Positions 33,653-43,979 of a DNA stretch of 64,000 nucleotides are shown in pieces. Origin of the DNA: Halorussus salinisoli (GTDB taxonomy: Archaea > Halobacteriota > Halobacteria > Halobacteriales > Haladaptataceae). Every line of letters begins with the position of its first letter. Position 1 is the stretch's first letter. The notes beneath the pieces are model-generated. The model was not told where the DNA came from and did no database searches. It saw nothing but the letters and a program-made list of their open reading frames with translations. Location of the stretch: the NCBI GenBank assembly GCA_005239435.1, contig ML241305.1, forward strand, positions 186,001-250,000. The letters are read 5' to 3'. A program made the translations under genes and the position numbers.

Positions 33653-36319
33653 TCAGTCGGCGGCCTCCAACAGCGTCTCCCGGCGCTCGACCGTCGAGCG
33701 GTTCGACACCGAGTCCTTCTCGACCCACACCACGTCGTCGGCCGCCGCGACTAGTTCGTCGTCGTGGCTCACGACCACGATCTGCTCGACGCCGAGTTCG
33801 CGCATCGAGTTGACGAGTTCCGCGAGTTGAGAGACGTGGCCCGAATCGAGGAAGACGGTCGGTTCGTCCAAGATGAGCGGCGGCATCGGCGCGGTGCCCT
33901 CGATGCCCTCCGAGAGCAGTCGGTAGATGGCACACCGAAGGCTGAGGTTGAACAGCGCGCGCTCGCCGCCGGACAACTGCTCGGGGTCGAGCGGTTCGCC
34001 GTCCTTCTGGTAGACGGTCAACTCGTACTCGCCGTCGAGTTCGATGCGTGCGTACGAATCGTTCTGGTACACGAGGTCGAACACCTCGTTCAGCATCTCC
34101 TCCAAGTGTTCGACGTTGCGCTGGCGGAGTTCCGCCCGGAGGTCGCCGTACATCTCCTGCAGGTCGGCGGTCTCGTCGCGGAGTGACTCCAGCGACTCGA
34201 CGCGCTCGGCGAGGTTCTCCCGGCGGTCGCGCAGGTGTTCGAGTTCCTCGATTTCGCTCTGGATACCGCCGATCGTACTCTGGAGGTCGTCGCGCCGGTC
34301 TCGCAGTTCCTCCAACTTCACTTCGACTTTCTCCAGGTACTCCTCGGCCTCCCGCTTGTCCTCGCGGGCGGTCTCGACTTTCTGCTCGTCGTAGCTCTCC
34401 CGGAGGTCGCTCCGGCGCTCGCGTTTGTCTTCGAGTCGCTCCCGGCGGAGGTCGTTCTTCTCTTCGAGGCTCGCGCGCTTCTCGCGGTGGCGTTCTACGT
34501 CGTCCTCGGCGTCCGAAATCTCCTCGCGTACCGACAGAATCTCCTCGAGACGCTCGCGCCTGGCGTCGATCGCCTCCCGCTCGGCTTCGAGGTCTTCGAC
34601 CGTCTCTTGGCGACCGTCGGCCTTCTCCCGGAGTTCGTCGGCGTCGGCGCGCTTGTCCTCGGCGTCGGTTTCGAGTTCGTCGGCCTCCTCGCGTAACTCG
34701 TCGGCTTCCTCACGCTTCTCGGCGACTGCGTCCTCCTTGTCGGCGACCAACTGCTCGAAGTTCTCGCGGCGATCTCGGAGGTTCTGGACCTCGCGTTCGG
34801 CCTCGCGCAATCGCTCGGCTTCCTCGACTTCCTCGGCGACGGCTTCCCGCTTTTCGCGCAGGTCGGCCAGTTCGGATTCCAGTCGTGCGACGCGCTCGCG
34901 GTCCTCGGCCAGCGAATCGACGTGCGGTGAGTCCTCGACCGGTTGGCCGCACTCGGGACACTTGCCCTCTTCGAGCAGTTCCTCGGCCTCGGCCACGCTG
35001 TCGCGGGCGCTCTGGAGGTCGGCTTTCGCGTCCTCGATGCGACTCTGAACGTCGGTCTGGGCCTCGCGGCGGTCTTCGAGGTGGGCGTCGGCGTCGCCGA
35101 ACTCCACGGGCGCGTCCTCGAACGCCGCCTTCTCGGCCTCGACGTCGTCGCCCAACTGCTCGAGTTTATCTCGGCGTGCATCGAGGTCGCTGGCCGCCTC
35201 GTCGGCCTCGGTTTCCAACTTCTCGGCGCGCTCGCGCTTCTCTCCGGCGCGCGCTTCGAGGTCGTCGGCCTTCTCGGCCAACTTGTCGGCCTGATTGCCG
35301 AACATCATCGCCTGCTTCTCGGCGTCGTTGAGGGCCGACTGGAGGTCGTCGTCCTCGGCGTCGAGTTCGTCCAACCGACTCTCGATGGCGTCCTCGTCGG
35401 CCGAATCGAGGTCGGTCTCGGCCAGCAGGTCCGAGACCGTCGCTTCGAGGTCGTCGATTCGCTCGCGGCGTTCCCGGACGCGCTCGCCGTGTTCGGAACG
35501 CTCCTGCTCGGTCTGGCTGATTTCGCGTTCGAGGTCCTCGATGTCGTCGGCGAGTGACTCCAACTCCTCGCGCTTCTCCTCGTAGGTCTCCAGAATCTCG
35601 ACGGCCTGCTGGCGGGTCTTCTCGGCGGTCTCCTCGTTGTCCTCGAATCGTTCGATTTCGCTCTGGGTCTCCTTGAGGACGGACTTGCGGTCGTTCAGAC
35701 GCGCGTGGAGGTCCTTCTCCTCCTTCTGCTCGATCTGGGAATCGAGTTCCGAGAGACTCCCTCGCTTGTCGTCCAGGACGGATTTGACCCCGAGACGGGC
35801 GTCGCTGGCGCGCTCGCGGTACTCCTCCAGTTTTCCGAGTTGGAGGAGGTCGTCTATCATGTCCTGGCGCTGGCCCGGGGTCGCGTTGATGAGTTTGTTG
35901 ACCTCGCCCTGCCGGACGTACGCGCAGTTGACGAACGCCTCCGAGTCCATCCGGAAGAGGTTGGTCACCGCCCGGCGCACGTCTCGCGCTCCCTCGATAG
36001 TGTCGTCGGGCGTTTCGAGGACGCAATCGGCGGTCGTCGCGCGCTCGCCGGTCGCTCGAATCCGACGCCGGACGTGGTAGTCGCCGCCGTCGTGGGTGAA
36101 CCAGAGTTCGATTTCGGTCTCCTCCTCGCCGATAGTCACCACGTCGTCCAGCGTGCGGTCTAACGCCTTCGCGCCGTAGAGCGCGAAGAAGCAGGCCTCC
36201 AGCAGCGAGGACTTGCCGCTCCCGTTCAGGCCGTGGATGACGGTCACGCCGCGGTCGAGACGCAGGTCGGCGTCGGCGTAGCACTTGAAGTTCCGGAGGC
36301 GAACGCGGTCGAACTTCAT
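33653..36319 (-). CDS. rad50: DNA double-strand break repair ATPase Rad50
   Basis: An 888-residue SMC-like ATPase. Walker [11 protein letters not shown] is near residue 35 and the signature [16 protein letters not shown] near the C-terminus, with Walker [12 protein letters not shown]. The middle is two very long coiled coils separated by a zinc hook CPEC at about residue 454. It works with Mre11 in end processing. Its ATG overlaps the mre11 stop by four bases, so the two are coupled. Confidence 0.95.
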   Translation of the reverse strand: MKFDRVRLRNFKCYADADLRLDRGVTVIHGLNGSGKSSLLEACFFALYGAKALDRTLDDVVTIGEEETEIELWFTHDGGDYHVRRRIRATGERATTADCVLETPDDTIEGARDVRRAVTNLFRMDSEAFVNCAYVRQGEVNKLINATPGQRQDMIDDLLQLGKLEEYRERASDARLGVKSVLDDKRGSLSELDSQIEQKEEKDLHARLNDRKSVLKETQSEIERFEDNEETAEKTRQQAVEILETYEEKREELESLADDIEDLEREISQTEQERSEHGERVRERRERIDDLEATVSDLLAETDLDSADEDAIESRLDELDAEDDDLQSALNDAEKQAMMFGNQADKLAEKADDLEARAGEKRERAEKLETEADEAASDLDARRDKLEQLGDDVEAEKAAFEDAPVEFGDADAHLEDRREAQTDVQSRIEDAKADLQSARDSVAEAEELLEEGKCPECGQPVEDSPHVDSLAEDRERVARLESELADLREKREAVAEEVEEAERLREAEREVQNLRDRRENFEQLVADKEDAVAEKREEADELREEADELETDAEDKRADADELREKADGRQETVEDLEAEREAIDARRERLEEILSVREEISDAEDDVERHREKRASLEEKNDLRRERLEDKRERRSDLRESYDEQKVETAREDKREAEEYLEKVEVKLEELRDRRDDLQSTIGGIQSEIEELEHLRDRRENLAERVESLESLRDETADLQEMYGDLRAELRQRNVEHLEEMLNEVFDLVYQNDSYARIELDGEYELTVYQKDGEPLDPEQLSGGERALFNLSLRCAIYRLLSEGIEGTAPMPPLILDEPTVFLDSGHVSQLAELVNSMRELGVEQIVVVSHDDELVAAADDVVWVEKDSVSNRSTVERRETLLEAAD

Positions 36320-37641
36320 AGGAACTCCTCCAGACTCCCGTCGCTCCCGGCGTCCGCCGTCGTCTCGGCCTCGACGGGTTCCGCCTCGTCGGTCGCTCGT
36401 TCGTCGGACTCGGCGGTGTCGGTCTCGGTGACTTCGGTCTCGGCAGTCGCCGAGTCCGGGGGTTCGGCAGCGGACTCGGAGTCGGAACCGGATTCGGCGT
36501 CGGAGTCGGACTCGGCGTCCGGCGCGGACTCGAACGCCGAGAGGTCGCCGTCCTCGACCAGTTCGCCGACCCGGTTCTGGACCGATTGGCGGACGTTCGA
36601 GTCGGCTATCTTGCTCGCGCGGACGGTCTCGTCGATGCCGCGGGCGGCCTCGCTCAAGCCGAGGTCGCGGACGCGCTTGCGCACGGCGTCGTCGGGGTCG
36701 GCGAACGAAACTTCGACCTCGTCCTCGTCGTCCTCGACCTCGCGGCGGTCCAGAACGCGGGCGACCAGTGCGCCTCGGTCCAGCGCGAACTCCTCGACGC
36801 GGGCGGGCGTGACCTGCTCGCCGTCGCCGTCGATTTCCACGATGGCCACGGCGTCTTCGAGGTCTCGCTCCCGAATTTTCTCGCGGACGCGGTCGATGCC
36901 CTCGCTCTCGGCGAGAGTCGCTTCGACGTACTCGAAGTCGCGGGTCGCGTCGAGTCCCCGGCGGGTGATGGTCGCGTCGCCGTCGAACTCCACGATGTTG
37001 TAGCCCCGGTCCTCGCGCTCGTCGGAACTGCATCGCTCGGTCGAACCGCAGTACGTGACCCACGTGTCGGCGACCTCCTTGGTGTCGGGTTTGTGGTTGT
37101 CGCCGAGCAGCATCGCGTCGAAATCGACGTTGGCCTCGGTCAACACCTCCTCGGCGTCCCAGTCGCCGATGTCGAAAGGCTCGAACAGACCGTGGCTCAC
37201 GAGGGCGGCGTGGTTCCGGTCGTGGTCCGCGAACTGGTAGTCCAAGTCGTCGCGCTTGGACTTGGGTACGTGGTCGAGACCGTAGAACGCGGTCTCGCCG
37301 ACGACTTCGGGGTCGTCGCCGAGTCGCGTGGCGAGACCGAGCATCTCGAAGAGGTCGAGCCACTGGCGGCCCCGGGTCCCCTCGTGGTTGCCGACGATAG
37401 CGAGAAAGGGGATGTCGGCGTCCCGGAGTTTGCCCAGAATCGAGATGGTTCCGTGGAGGGCGTCGAGGTCGGGGCGACGGTCGTGAAACAGGTCGCCGGC
37501 GTGAACCACGGCGTCTACGTTCTCGGCGATCGCGTCGTCGATTACCTGCTCGAAGGCCCGGAGGAAGTCCTCCCGTCGCTCGGGGGAGTGGTACTGTCGA
37601 TACCCGAGGTGGGTGTCCCCCGTGTGTATCACCCGTGTCAT
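36316..37641 (-). CDS. mre11: DNA repair nuclease Mre11
   Basis: A 441-residue phosphoesterase with the five Mre11 motifs: [28 protein letters not shown] and LLGDNHKPD. It binds manganese and trims broken DNA ends together with Rad50. The C-terminus has a long acidic Ser/Asp/Glu-rich stretch ([18 protein letters not shown]) before a short DGSLEEFL tail that may contact DNA or Rad50. First gene of the mre11-rad50 unit. Confidence 0.95.
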   Translation of the reverse strand: MTRVIHTGDTHLGYRQYHSPERREDFLRAFEQVIDDAIAENVDAVVHAGDLFHDRRPDLDALHGTISILGKLRDADIPFLAIVGNHEGTRGRQWLDLFEMLGLATRLGDDPEVVGETAFYGLDHVPKSKRDDLDYQFADHDRNHAALVSHGLFEPFDIGDWDAEEVLTEANVDFDAMLLGDNHKPDTKEVADTWVTYCGSTERCSSDEREDRGYNIVEFDGDATITRRGLDATRDFEYVEATLAESEGIDRVREKIRERDLEDAVAIVEIDGDGEQVTPARVEEFALDRGALVARVLDRREVEDDEDEVEVSFADPDDAVRKRVRDLGLSEAARGIDETVRASKIADSNVRQSVQNRVGELVEDGDLSAFESAPDAESDSDAESGSDSESAAEPPDSATAETEVTETDTAESDERATDEAEPVEAETTADAGSDGSLEEFL

Positions 37642-37894
37642 CGATTCGTCGTTTGCGTCCGGGGCCTAAAGGCATTCCGTGACTCGTCGATCCGGAGCGG
37701 GCTTCCCGAAGTCGGTTTGCAGTGGTCCTGCTCGGCGCTGGTCATACCCCGGAGTGGTGCGCTCTGTCACATAAACGTTGGTCTGCGCGACTGGGTGTCC
37801 GAGACGTGCGCAGGTAGTCTCGCCGTCGGCATTTTCCATGTTGCTAAGGAAAATTGAAATGCATCTAAAGGAAACGAATATCTATCCGAGGACC

Positions 37895-38878
37895 TTACGA
37901 CCAGTTGTCTAACCCGGTCTGGACGACCGACTCCTCTATGCGCTCGAACCCGCGCTCGACCTCGTCGGCGTGGACGCCCCACTCGTCCACGACGTACTCC
38001 CGGGCCGCGTCCAAGTCCGGGTCCATCGTGGCGTCGAACTCGTAGTCGTCGCTGACGGTCGGGTTCAGGAACAGTTCCCGAATCACGTCCACGTCCTTGT
38101 CGATGCTCGCGCCGCGGGCCTCCAGCACGGCCCAGATGTCGCCGCGCTCTTTGACCTCCTTCAGGGCGGTCTTCGGGCCGACGCCCGAGATGCCCTCGTT
38201 GAAGTCCGTGCCACAGAGGATGGCGATGTCCACCAGTTGCTCCCACGTCACGTCGTGTTCCTCGAGGGTGGCCTCGAAGTCCATAAGTTCGGGGTTGCCC
38301 TTGCTGGTCAGTTGGCGGAGCGTCAGCGGTGCCCCGAGCAGGAGGGCGTCGTAGTCCTCGGTGCCGCAGTAATCGACCGCACCGGTTCGGTTCATGTGCG
38401 CGGCCTGCGATTCGCCCTCCGCGGGGGCCTCGATGTAGGGCACGTCGAGTCGGTCGAACAGGTCGCGCGTGGTCTGCTGAATCGTGTCGGTCAGGCGCTG
38501 TGTGTGGGCGTCGAGTCGCGCGATTTCCACCGCGTCACCCTCCTCGCGGGCCTCCTCCAACTTCTCCTCTCGCTTCTCGCGCTCCTCGCGGCGCTGTTCG
38601 ATTTCGGCGGTCTTGTGGTCGGTGACCGCGCCGTCGAAGACGAACACGGGCGTCAGGTCGTTCTCGAAGAACTTCGGTAGGCCTTGCACCACGCCGACGA
38701 GGTTGGCGACTTCGGTTCCGTCGTCGGTGGTGTATATCTCGTCCCGGGTCCACTTGACGGTCGTCGTGAGGTACTTGTACAGCCAGTTGTGAGCGTCTAC
38801 GGCGACGACGCTCCCCTCCAGTTCGTCGAAGGGGACCTCCTCCAAGACCGCGAGTTGGCGTAAATCGGAGTTTCCCAT
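37895..38878 (-). CDS. fen: Flap endonuclease FEN1
   Basis: A 327-residue FEN1/Rad2-family nuclease that removes 5' flaps during Okazaki fragment maturation and repair. The N-domain shows [16 protein letters not shown] and PVFVFDG; the I-domain shows [15 protein letters not shown] and [11 protein letters not shown]; the helix-hairpin-helix region has [19 protein letters not shown]. The C-terminus QTGLDNWS is a PIP box for PCNA. It is separated from mre11 by about 250 bases. Confidence 0.95.
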   Translation of the reverse strand: MGNSDLRQLAVLEEVPFDELEGSVVAVDAHNWLYKYLTTTVKWTRDEIYTTDDGTEVANLVGVVQGLPKFFENDLTPVFVFDGAVTDHKTAEIEQRREEREKREEKLEEAREEGDAVEIARLDAHTQRLTDTIQQTTRDLFDRLDVPYIEAPAEGESQAAHMNRTGAVDYCGTEDYDALLLGAPLTLRQLTSKGNPELMDFEATLEEHDVTWEQLVDIAILCGTDFNEGISGVGPKTALKEVKERGDIWAVLEARGASIDKDVDVIRELFLNPTVSDDYEFDATMDPDLDAAREYVVDEWGVHADEVERGFERIEESVVQTGLDNWS

Positions 38879-39000
38879 TACCCGACGGTAGGTATCGTGG
38901 GGGTTTGAAAGCTACTGCTCGCGGTCGCCGACGCGAACCGAGACGATTACCGTCCCGTACGAACGCTCCGGCGGAGGTCCCGACGCTTTTCTACGAAGGT

Positions 39001-39056
39001 GAACGACATCGAGGTCGTAATCGGTAATGAACGACACCGAGGTCGTAAACGGTAAC
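39001..39056. promoter_or_regulatory. Tandem 28-bp repeat with inverted half-sites
   Basis: Unit one (39001-39028) begins GAACGACATCGAGGTCGTAA; unit two (39029-39056) begins GAACGACACCGAGGTCGTAA, with three differences over the unit. Each contains ACGAC-N6-GTCGT. They lie about 65-120 bases before the ATG of the DUF7344-like regulator, upstream of a TATA-like CTTTACTTTC (39086-39095). This resembles tandem binding sites for a dimeric regulator, possibly the downstream protein itself. Confidence 0.5.
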
Positions 39057-39119
39057 GTACCAGCATCCGACGACGTTCGACTAGGACTTTACTTTCGCGT
39101 ACTGTTGTTCAGCGTAGGT

Positions 39120-39506
39120 ATGTCTGACGCCGGGGCGGGAAGCGATTCGGACGAGAGCGACCAGAGCGGGAGACTCCCCCAACTGAACCAGTACTTCGAC
39201 GCGCTGGCGAACGAACGTCGGCGCTACGCGCTGTACTATCTAAGCCGACACGGAACCGCGAGCGAGGAGGAACTCGCGCGTCACGTCGTCGCGCGAGAGA
39301 CCGGACGGTCGCCGTCTGCCCTCTCGGAAGCCGAGTACGAGCGCGCGATATCGGACCTCCACCACAAGCACCTGCCGCGACTCGCCGACTACGGACTCGT
39401 GGAGTTCGACCCTCGAAGCCGGATGGTCCGCTTCCGAGAGCCGACACGGACGCTCGCGACGTTACTCTGGTTGAGCCAACTCGTGGAGGGCGAACGGCGG
39501 TCCTGA
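39120..39506 (+). CDS. DUF7344-type winged-helix protein
   Basis: A 128-residue protein. The core (YFDALANERRRYALYYLSRH, then ASEEELARHVVARE and ISDLHHKHLPRLADYGLVEF) is a winged helix of the halobacterial DUF7344 type, with the conserved HHxHLPxLxxxGLVxxD pattern. It is probably a DNA-binding regulator. I chose the ATG at 39120; an upstream ATG at 39027 falls within the tandem repeat and gives a non-conserved leader. Confidence 0.75.
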   Translation: MSDAGAGSDSDESDQSGRLPQLNQYFDALANERRRYALYYLSRHGTASEEELARHVVARETGRSPSALSEAEYERAISDLHHKHLPRLADYGLVEFDPRSRMVRFREPTRTLATLLWLSQLVEGERRS

Positions 39507-39598
39507 CACCGACGCTTCTCTCTGACTCGCCTTCTCCCTGCTCCCTCTCTCCTCAGTCGCCTCCTTTCTACTCTCCCTCTCCTCAGTCGCCCTCTCTC

Positions 39599-41137
39599 CT
39601 ACTCCCCGCGCTTCGGTAGGTCCTCCACCGCGGGGCCGTCCAACACCTCGCCGTCCATCGAGAACCGCGACCCGTGGCAGGGACAGTCCCACGACTGCTC
39701 GGCGTCGTTCCAGTGGACGATGCAGTCCATGTGAGTACAGACCGCGGACGTGACGTGGAGGTCGCCCTCCTCGTCGCGGGCGACCGCGAGTTGCTTGCCG
39801 CCGCGCCGGACCACCTCGCCTTCGCCGGGTGCCACCTCGGGGTCTTTCCCCCGGAAGGGCGACTTGGCCCAGTCGCGGGTGAACTCCCGGCCCACGTCGA
39901 GGTTCTCCGAGAGGAGGTCTCTCCCCGAGGCTTCGAGGTCGATTCGGTTCGGGTCGAACGCCTCGGCCCACTGCGGCGACTCGCCGCGCGCGAACGCCGC
40001 GAGCATCCGGCCTGCCGCGGTGCCGTTGGTCATGCCCCATCCGCCGAAGCCCGTGGCGACGTAGACGCCATCGGTGGTCGGGCCGAGTTCGCCCACGAAG
40101 GGGATGCGGTCGACCGACACGTAGTCCTGCGTGGACCACCGGTATTCGACCGACTCCACGTCGAAGTGGTCGCGGGCCTGTCGCTCCAGTTTGCGATACC
40201 GGTCGGCGGTCGAACCGCCCTGCCCGGTCTTGTGATTCTGGCCGCCGACGAGCGTCAGACTGCCGTCGTCGGTCGGATGCGGCCGGACCGAGAAGTAGGG
40301 CGACTCGTCGCGGTAGAACATCCCCTCCGGAGGGTCTCCGACGAGTCTGACCGCCAGCACGTACGACCGCTTCGGGTACTGGCGCGCGAAGTAGAACGCC
40401 GGGTCCTCGATGGGGAAGTGAGTCGTCAGGAGAACCGAGTCGGCGGTCACGGGCCCGCGCTCGGTCTCCACCCGGCAGGGCGTTCCCTCGTCGCGGTCCT
40501 CGACTCCCGTCACTTTCGTCTGCTCGAAGATGGACCCCCCGTCGCTCTCGCCGGAAAGCACGTCGGCGAGCGCAAGCAGGTACTTCCGCGGGTGGAACTG
40601 GGCCTGCGCCTCGAACTCGACCGCGCCGTGGGTCTCCTCGGGGAACGGCGGGTCCGTGACGAAGGTCGCGGGCAGGTCCAGCCCCTCGGCGACCGTGGCC
40701 TCGCGCCCGACCTTGGCGCGCTGGTCCTCGCTCGCGGCGTAGGTGTACGCCGGGAGCCGCTGGAAGTCGCAGTCGATATCGTGGCGCTCCACACGGTCGG
40801 CGACCTCCTCTATGGCGGCCGCGTTGGCCGCGGCGTACTGCCGGGCGGCGGTCCGGCCGTGCTTGTCGAGCAGGTCGTCGTAGATCAGACCGTGCTGGGC
40901 GGTGACTTTCGCGGTCGTCTTGCCGGTGATTCCCTCCACGATGCGGTCGGATTCGAGCAACGCGACCTCTTGCCCGGCCTCCGCGCAGTGGAGCGCGGCG
41001 GTCACGCCCGTGATTCCTCCGCCGACGACCGCGGTGTCGACTCGGCGGTCACCGTCGAGCGCCGGATAGTCGGTCCGTTCGGTCGTCTCCAGCCATAGCG
41101 ATGCGTCCGTCCCCGGTAACGTGTCCCTGTCGCCCAT
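39599..41137 (-). CDS. FAD-dependent oxidoreductase with Rieske domain
   Basis: A 512-residue fusion. The N-terminal two-thirds is a DAO/glycine-oxidase fold with the dinucleotide motif VVGGGITGVTAALHCAEAG and the substrate-domain pattern VYVATGFGGWGMTNG. The last 100 residues form a Rieske [2Fe-2S] domain with VCTHMDC and DCPCHGSRF, which has the CxH...CxxH ligand set. Such enzymes oxidise amines or related compounds and pass electrons through the Rieske cluster. Substrate unknown. Confidence 0.85.
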   Translation of the reverse strand: MGDRDTLPGTDASLWLETTERTDYPALDGDRRVDTAVVGGGITGVTAALHCAEAGQEVALLESDRIVEGITGKTTAKVTAQHGLIYDDLLDKHGRTAARQYAAANAAAIEEVADRVERHDIDCDFQRLPAYTYAASEDQRAKVGREATVAEGLDLPATFVTDPPFPEETHGAVEFEAQAQFHPRKYLLALADVLSGESDGGSIFEQTKVTGVEDRDEGTPCRVETERGPVTADSVLLTTHFPIEDPAFYFARQYPKRSYVLAVRLVGDPPEGMFYRDESPYFSVRPHPTDDGSLTLVGGQNHKTGQGGSTADRYRKLERQARDHFDVESVEYRWSTQDYVSVDRIPFVGELGPTTDGVYVATGFGGWGMTNGTAAGRMLAAFARGESPQWAEAFDPNRIDLEASGRDLLSENLDVGREFTRDWAKSPFRGKDPEVAPGEGEVVRRGGKQLAVARDEEGDLHVTSAVCTHMDCIVHWNDAEQSWDCPCHGSRFSMDGEVLDGPAVEDLPKRGE

Positions 41138-41259
41138 TCTGAACCCCCGAATCGCATTCGGATTCGACCGCACCGCGCTTAACCCCGGTGGCCCTTCGGA
41201 GTGGATTTCGAAGCAGACCGCGGGACAGGTCGTCGGAATCGACGCCGACCGCCACCGAG

Positions 41260-41859
41260 CTACTCGGGGACGGAAATCACGTCGGGTGGCCCTTCACCCG
41301 CCTTCGCCGATAGAAACTCGCGCTCCTCGGGTGCGAGGTCGTCTCGCTCCCGGTAGACGTCGAGACCGGCCCGGTACTCCGCCGCGGTGCGCTCGGCGGG
41401 AACGACGAGGACCAACTCCGCGAGGCCGGTCTGATCGCCGGTGTAGCCGAACCCGGCCTTGTGGAGCGCGTGGTACGCGAAGGCGTTGTTCACCGCGATT
41501 TTCACCCGGTCGTAGCCGCGTTCGCGGAGCCTCCGGGTCGCAAATCCGGAGAGTCGCGCACCGATACCCTCTCCGCGGCGGTCGTTCCGCACCGTCACGT
41601 ACCGGAGCCACGCCGTCGCCGCGTCGGTCCGGTCCTCGTTGAACGCGACGGCGGCGGCGATTCGGTCGTCTTCGATCCAGTCGCGGTCCCCGCTATCGTC
41701 GTCGCCACCGAGTTCGTCGCGCGGCGGGGCGTCGGTTCCGTCGCGCGCCACGGCCTTCCCGGTGTTCGACATCACGAACTTCCCGGCGTAGCTGAACTCG
41801 CGGTGGTCGAGTCGTATCTGCGGACCGTCCTCGGGCCACCCGACCAGCGCGTACTCCAT
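41260..41859 (-). CDS. GNAT family N-acetyltransferase
   Basis: A 199-residue protein with the GNAT acetyl-CoA-binding motif RRGEGIGARLSGFATRRL near the middle and the following AFAYHALHKAGFGYTGDQ helix. It transfers an acyl group to an amine; the target is unknown. The ATG at 41859 was chosen because longer frames upstream are basic and not conserved in character. It is divergent from the methyltransferase. Confidence 0.75.
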   Translation of the reverse strand: MEYALVGWPEDGPQIRLDHREFSYAGKFVMSNTGKAVARDGTDAPPRDELGGDDDSGDRDWIEDDRIAAAVAFNEDRTDAATAWLRYVTVRNDRRGEGIGARLSGFATRRLRERGYDRVKIAVNNAFAYHALHKAGFGYTGDQTGLAELVLVVPAERTAAEYRAGLDVYRERDDLAPEEREFLSAKAGEGPPDVISVPE

Positions 41860-41975
41860 GACGCCGATTTCGGTCTCGCGCGATAACTGTGCTTCGCTCG
41901 GGGTCGCAATGACGCGGTGAGAACCCGACGCGCGGAGGTGCGGCCTTTTTGCTTCGTCGTACCGTCGTCGTAGCC

Positions 41976-42560
41976 ATGAGCCACGCCTTGGGCGACACCG
42001 CCACCTTCGACCGGGTGGCCCGGTTCTACGACTGGTTCGCGCCGACGCCCGACTCCGACGAGTTCCGGGAGGCGCTCGCCTTCGCCGACCGGGAGGTCGA
42101 GCGCGCACTCGACGTAGGCGGCGGCACCGGCCGCGGGTCGTCGGCGCTCGGCGTCCGCGAGCGAATCGTCGCCGACGCCGCCGAGGGAATGACCCGACAG
42201 GCCCGCCGAAACGGATTCGAGGCGGTCCGTGCAGACGCGGCCCGGTTGCCGTTCGCCGACGAGAGCGTGGACGCCGTCCTGGTCGTGGACGCGCTCCACC
42301 ACTTCGGCGACCCCGAGCGAGCGGTCGAAGAGGCGGCCCGCGTCCTCCGACCCGGCGGCGTCCTCGTGATTCGGGAGATAGACCCGACGGCGCTGGTCGG
42401 CCGACTCGTCGAGGTCGGCGAACACCTCTACGGCTTCGATTCGACGTTCTTCCCGCCCGAAATCCTCGCCCGGCAGGTCGCCGACGCGGGGTTGGACGCC
42501 AAGTTCCGGTCGGCGGGGTTCGAGTACACCGTCGTCGGACGGGTACCGGACGGCGAGTAG
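41976..42560 (+). CDS. Class I SAM-dependent methyltransferase
   Basis: A 194-residue protein with the SAM-binding glycine motif ALDVGGGTGRGSS, the acidic residue region ADAAEGMTRQARRN, ADAARLPFADESVDAVLVVD and VLRPGGVLVIREID. This places it in the UbiE/COQ5-like methyltransferase group. Substrate unknown. It converges on the haem-copper-oxidase-like gene. Confidence 0.8.
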   Translation: MSHALGDTATFDRVARFYDWFAPTPDSDEFREALAFADREVERALDVGGGTGRGSSALGVRERIVADAAEGMTRQARRNGFEAVRADAARLPFADESVDAVLVVDALHHFGDPERAVEEAARVLRPGGVLVIREIDPTALVGRLVEVGEHLYGFDSTFFPPEILARQVADAGLDAKFRSAGFEYTVVGRVPDGE

Positions 42561-42570
42561 CGACCCCGGG

Positions 42571-43869
42571 TCAGTCGAGCACCTGCTCGCCGTCGGGCGT
42601 GACGACCCCGGCGTCTCCGCGACGGCCGCCCTCGGACCGGTCCAGTAGGGCCCGCCACAGGCCGGGAAGGAATCCGAGCCACGCCAGACCGACGAGCGCG
42701 TACCCGCCGAGCGTCAGCGCGCCCTCGACTCCTCCGAACGTCGGGAACGCGGTCAGCCAGAGCGCGACCATCCCGGCGTTGACGGCACCGACGCCCAGCC
42801 ACGACGGTCGGTGGGCGCTCTCTCCGATGGACGACCGCAGGTCGGCCGGTGTTTCGCGGAGAGCCACGACGACGCTCGGGAGCAGGCCCATCGCCAACTG
42901 GAGCATCCAGCCGAAGACCAGCCCTTCGATAGCGGCCGCCTCGATGCCGGTCGCGGGAACCGCCTCGGGGACGAGCAACACCAGCGGTGCCCACGGCACG
43001 GGGAACACCAGCCAGACGTACGCGCCGATTACGTGGGCGAATCGGGCGTCAGTAGTGCAACCGCCCAGTCGCCACGTTCCGACGAGATTCGCCAGTAGCG
43101 CGAGCGTCCCGACCACGTACACCCCGAGACCGGCCATCGTCAGCGCGTTCACCGCCAGCCACGGCCCGGCGACCAGTCCGGTCGCCCCGAGGGTCACCCC
43201 CCAGAACGTGACGGGTTTCAGCCGCGGGTAGCGCAACTCCGACCCGGCCATCTTCGGTACGATAGCCAGTAGCGTCCCGGCAGCCACGAGCGCGAGAAAT
43301 CCCCAGACGTTCGCGTGGACGTGGGCTTCGATGCTCCCGAAGTAGCCGCCGGGACCGTGGACGCCCAACAGCATCCCGAACGCCGCGAAGATGCCGACGA
43401 CGAGGAACCACGGCGCGACCGCGTAGTACCGGACCAGCCCCTCGTTCCGCCCGGCGGCCGACTCGAGGTTGGTCCGATAGACCGAGACGACGAGGAGTGC
43501 GAGCGCGACCAGTACGCCCGTGGCACCGGCCACGGCCGTCGTGGACGAACCGGTCGCCATTCCGACGAGGACGAACGGATAGCTCGCGTTCAGCGTCACC
43601 CACTGTATCCAGCGCCCCCGCGAGGGGACCGGTTGGCCGTCACCGACCGAGGCAACGAGGTTCGGGAGCGCGCCGAACAGCGCCTGCGTCATCGCGCCGA
43701 TGGTGACGAAGTGGATAGTCAGCCACCGAAGTCGCGGGAGTGCGTCCACCGCACCAGTTTCGACGGCGAGCTTTCCGGCAACCGCCAGCAGGCCGACCGT
43801 CAGGTACAGGCCCGCCATCAGGAAGAACGGGTTGGTCCGAGTGCGCATTGTCTCTGTCACGGGCGTCAC
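42571..43869 (-). CDS. Haem-copper oxidase subunit I-like membrane protein
   Basis: A 432-residue protein with about 12 hydrophobic helices. Histidines lie in helices in oxidase/NO-reductase-like patterns: RLRWLTIHFVTIGAMTQALFG, GSIEAHVHANVWGFLALVAAG and FAHVIGAYVWLVF. It is shorter than classic subunit I and resembles uncharacterised NnrS-like or cbb3-like proteins found near haloarchaeal denitrification genes. It is divergent from a HTH-10 regulator with a palindrome between. The listed start is GTG; an ATG at 43848 is a good alternative. Confidence 0.6.
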   Translation of the reverse strand: MTPVTETMRTRTNPFFLMAGLYLTVGLLAVAGKLAVETGAVDALPRLRWLTIHFVTIGAMTQALFGALPNLVASVGDGQPVPSRGRWIQWVTLNASYPFVLVGMATGSSTTAVAGATGVLVALALLVVSVYRTNLESAAGRNEGLVRYYAVAPWFLVVGIFAAFGMLLGVHGPGGYFGSIEAHVHANVWGFLALVAAGTLLAIVPKMAGSELRYPRLKPVTFWGVTLGATGLVAGPWLAVNALTMAGLGVYVVGTLALLANLVGTWRLGGCTTDARFAHVIGAYVWLVFPVPWAPLVLLVPEAVPATGIEAAAIEGLVFGWMLQLAMGLLPSVVVALRETPADLRSSIGESAHRPSWLGVGAVNAGMVALWLTAFPTFGGVEGALTLGGYALVGLAWLGFLPGLWRALLDRSEGGRRGDAGVVTPDGEQVLD

Positions 43870-43916
43870 TTCGGGCGAGCGTCGGGTAGCACTTCGTGCG
43901 AACCAGACAGCCGCCT

Positions 43917-43930
43917 TCTAACATGTTAGA
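43917..43930. promoter_or_regulatory. Perfect 14-base palindrome between divergent genes
   Basis: TCTAACATGTTAGA reads the same on both strands. It lies 47 bases before the oxidase-like gene's GTG (69 before the ATG) and 49 before the HTH-10 gene's ATG, next to an AT-rich TTCTTAATC on one side. This is where a dimeric regulator could control both genes. It is distinct from the TTAG-N6-CTAA sites, whose half-sites point the other way. Confidence 0.6.
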
Positions 43931-43979
43931 CTGTGTTCTTAATCGCCCGCGGAGTAACCTCCAAACGGAGACCGACCAG

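Noticed and set aside
37831-37854. ATTTTCC-N10-GGAAAAT inverted repeat upstream of mre11, considered as an origin recognition box
   Set aside because: It lacks the G-rich extension and the multiple clustered copies seen at haloarchaeal origins, and no orc1/cdc6 gene is in the window.
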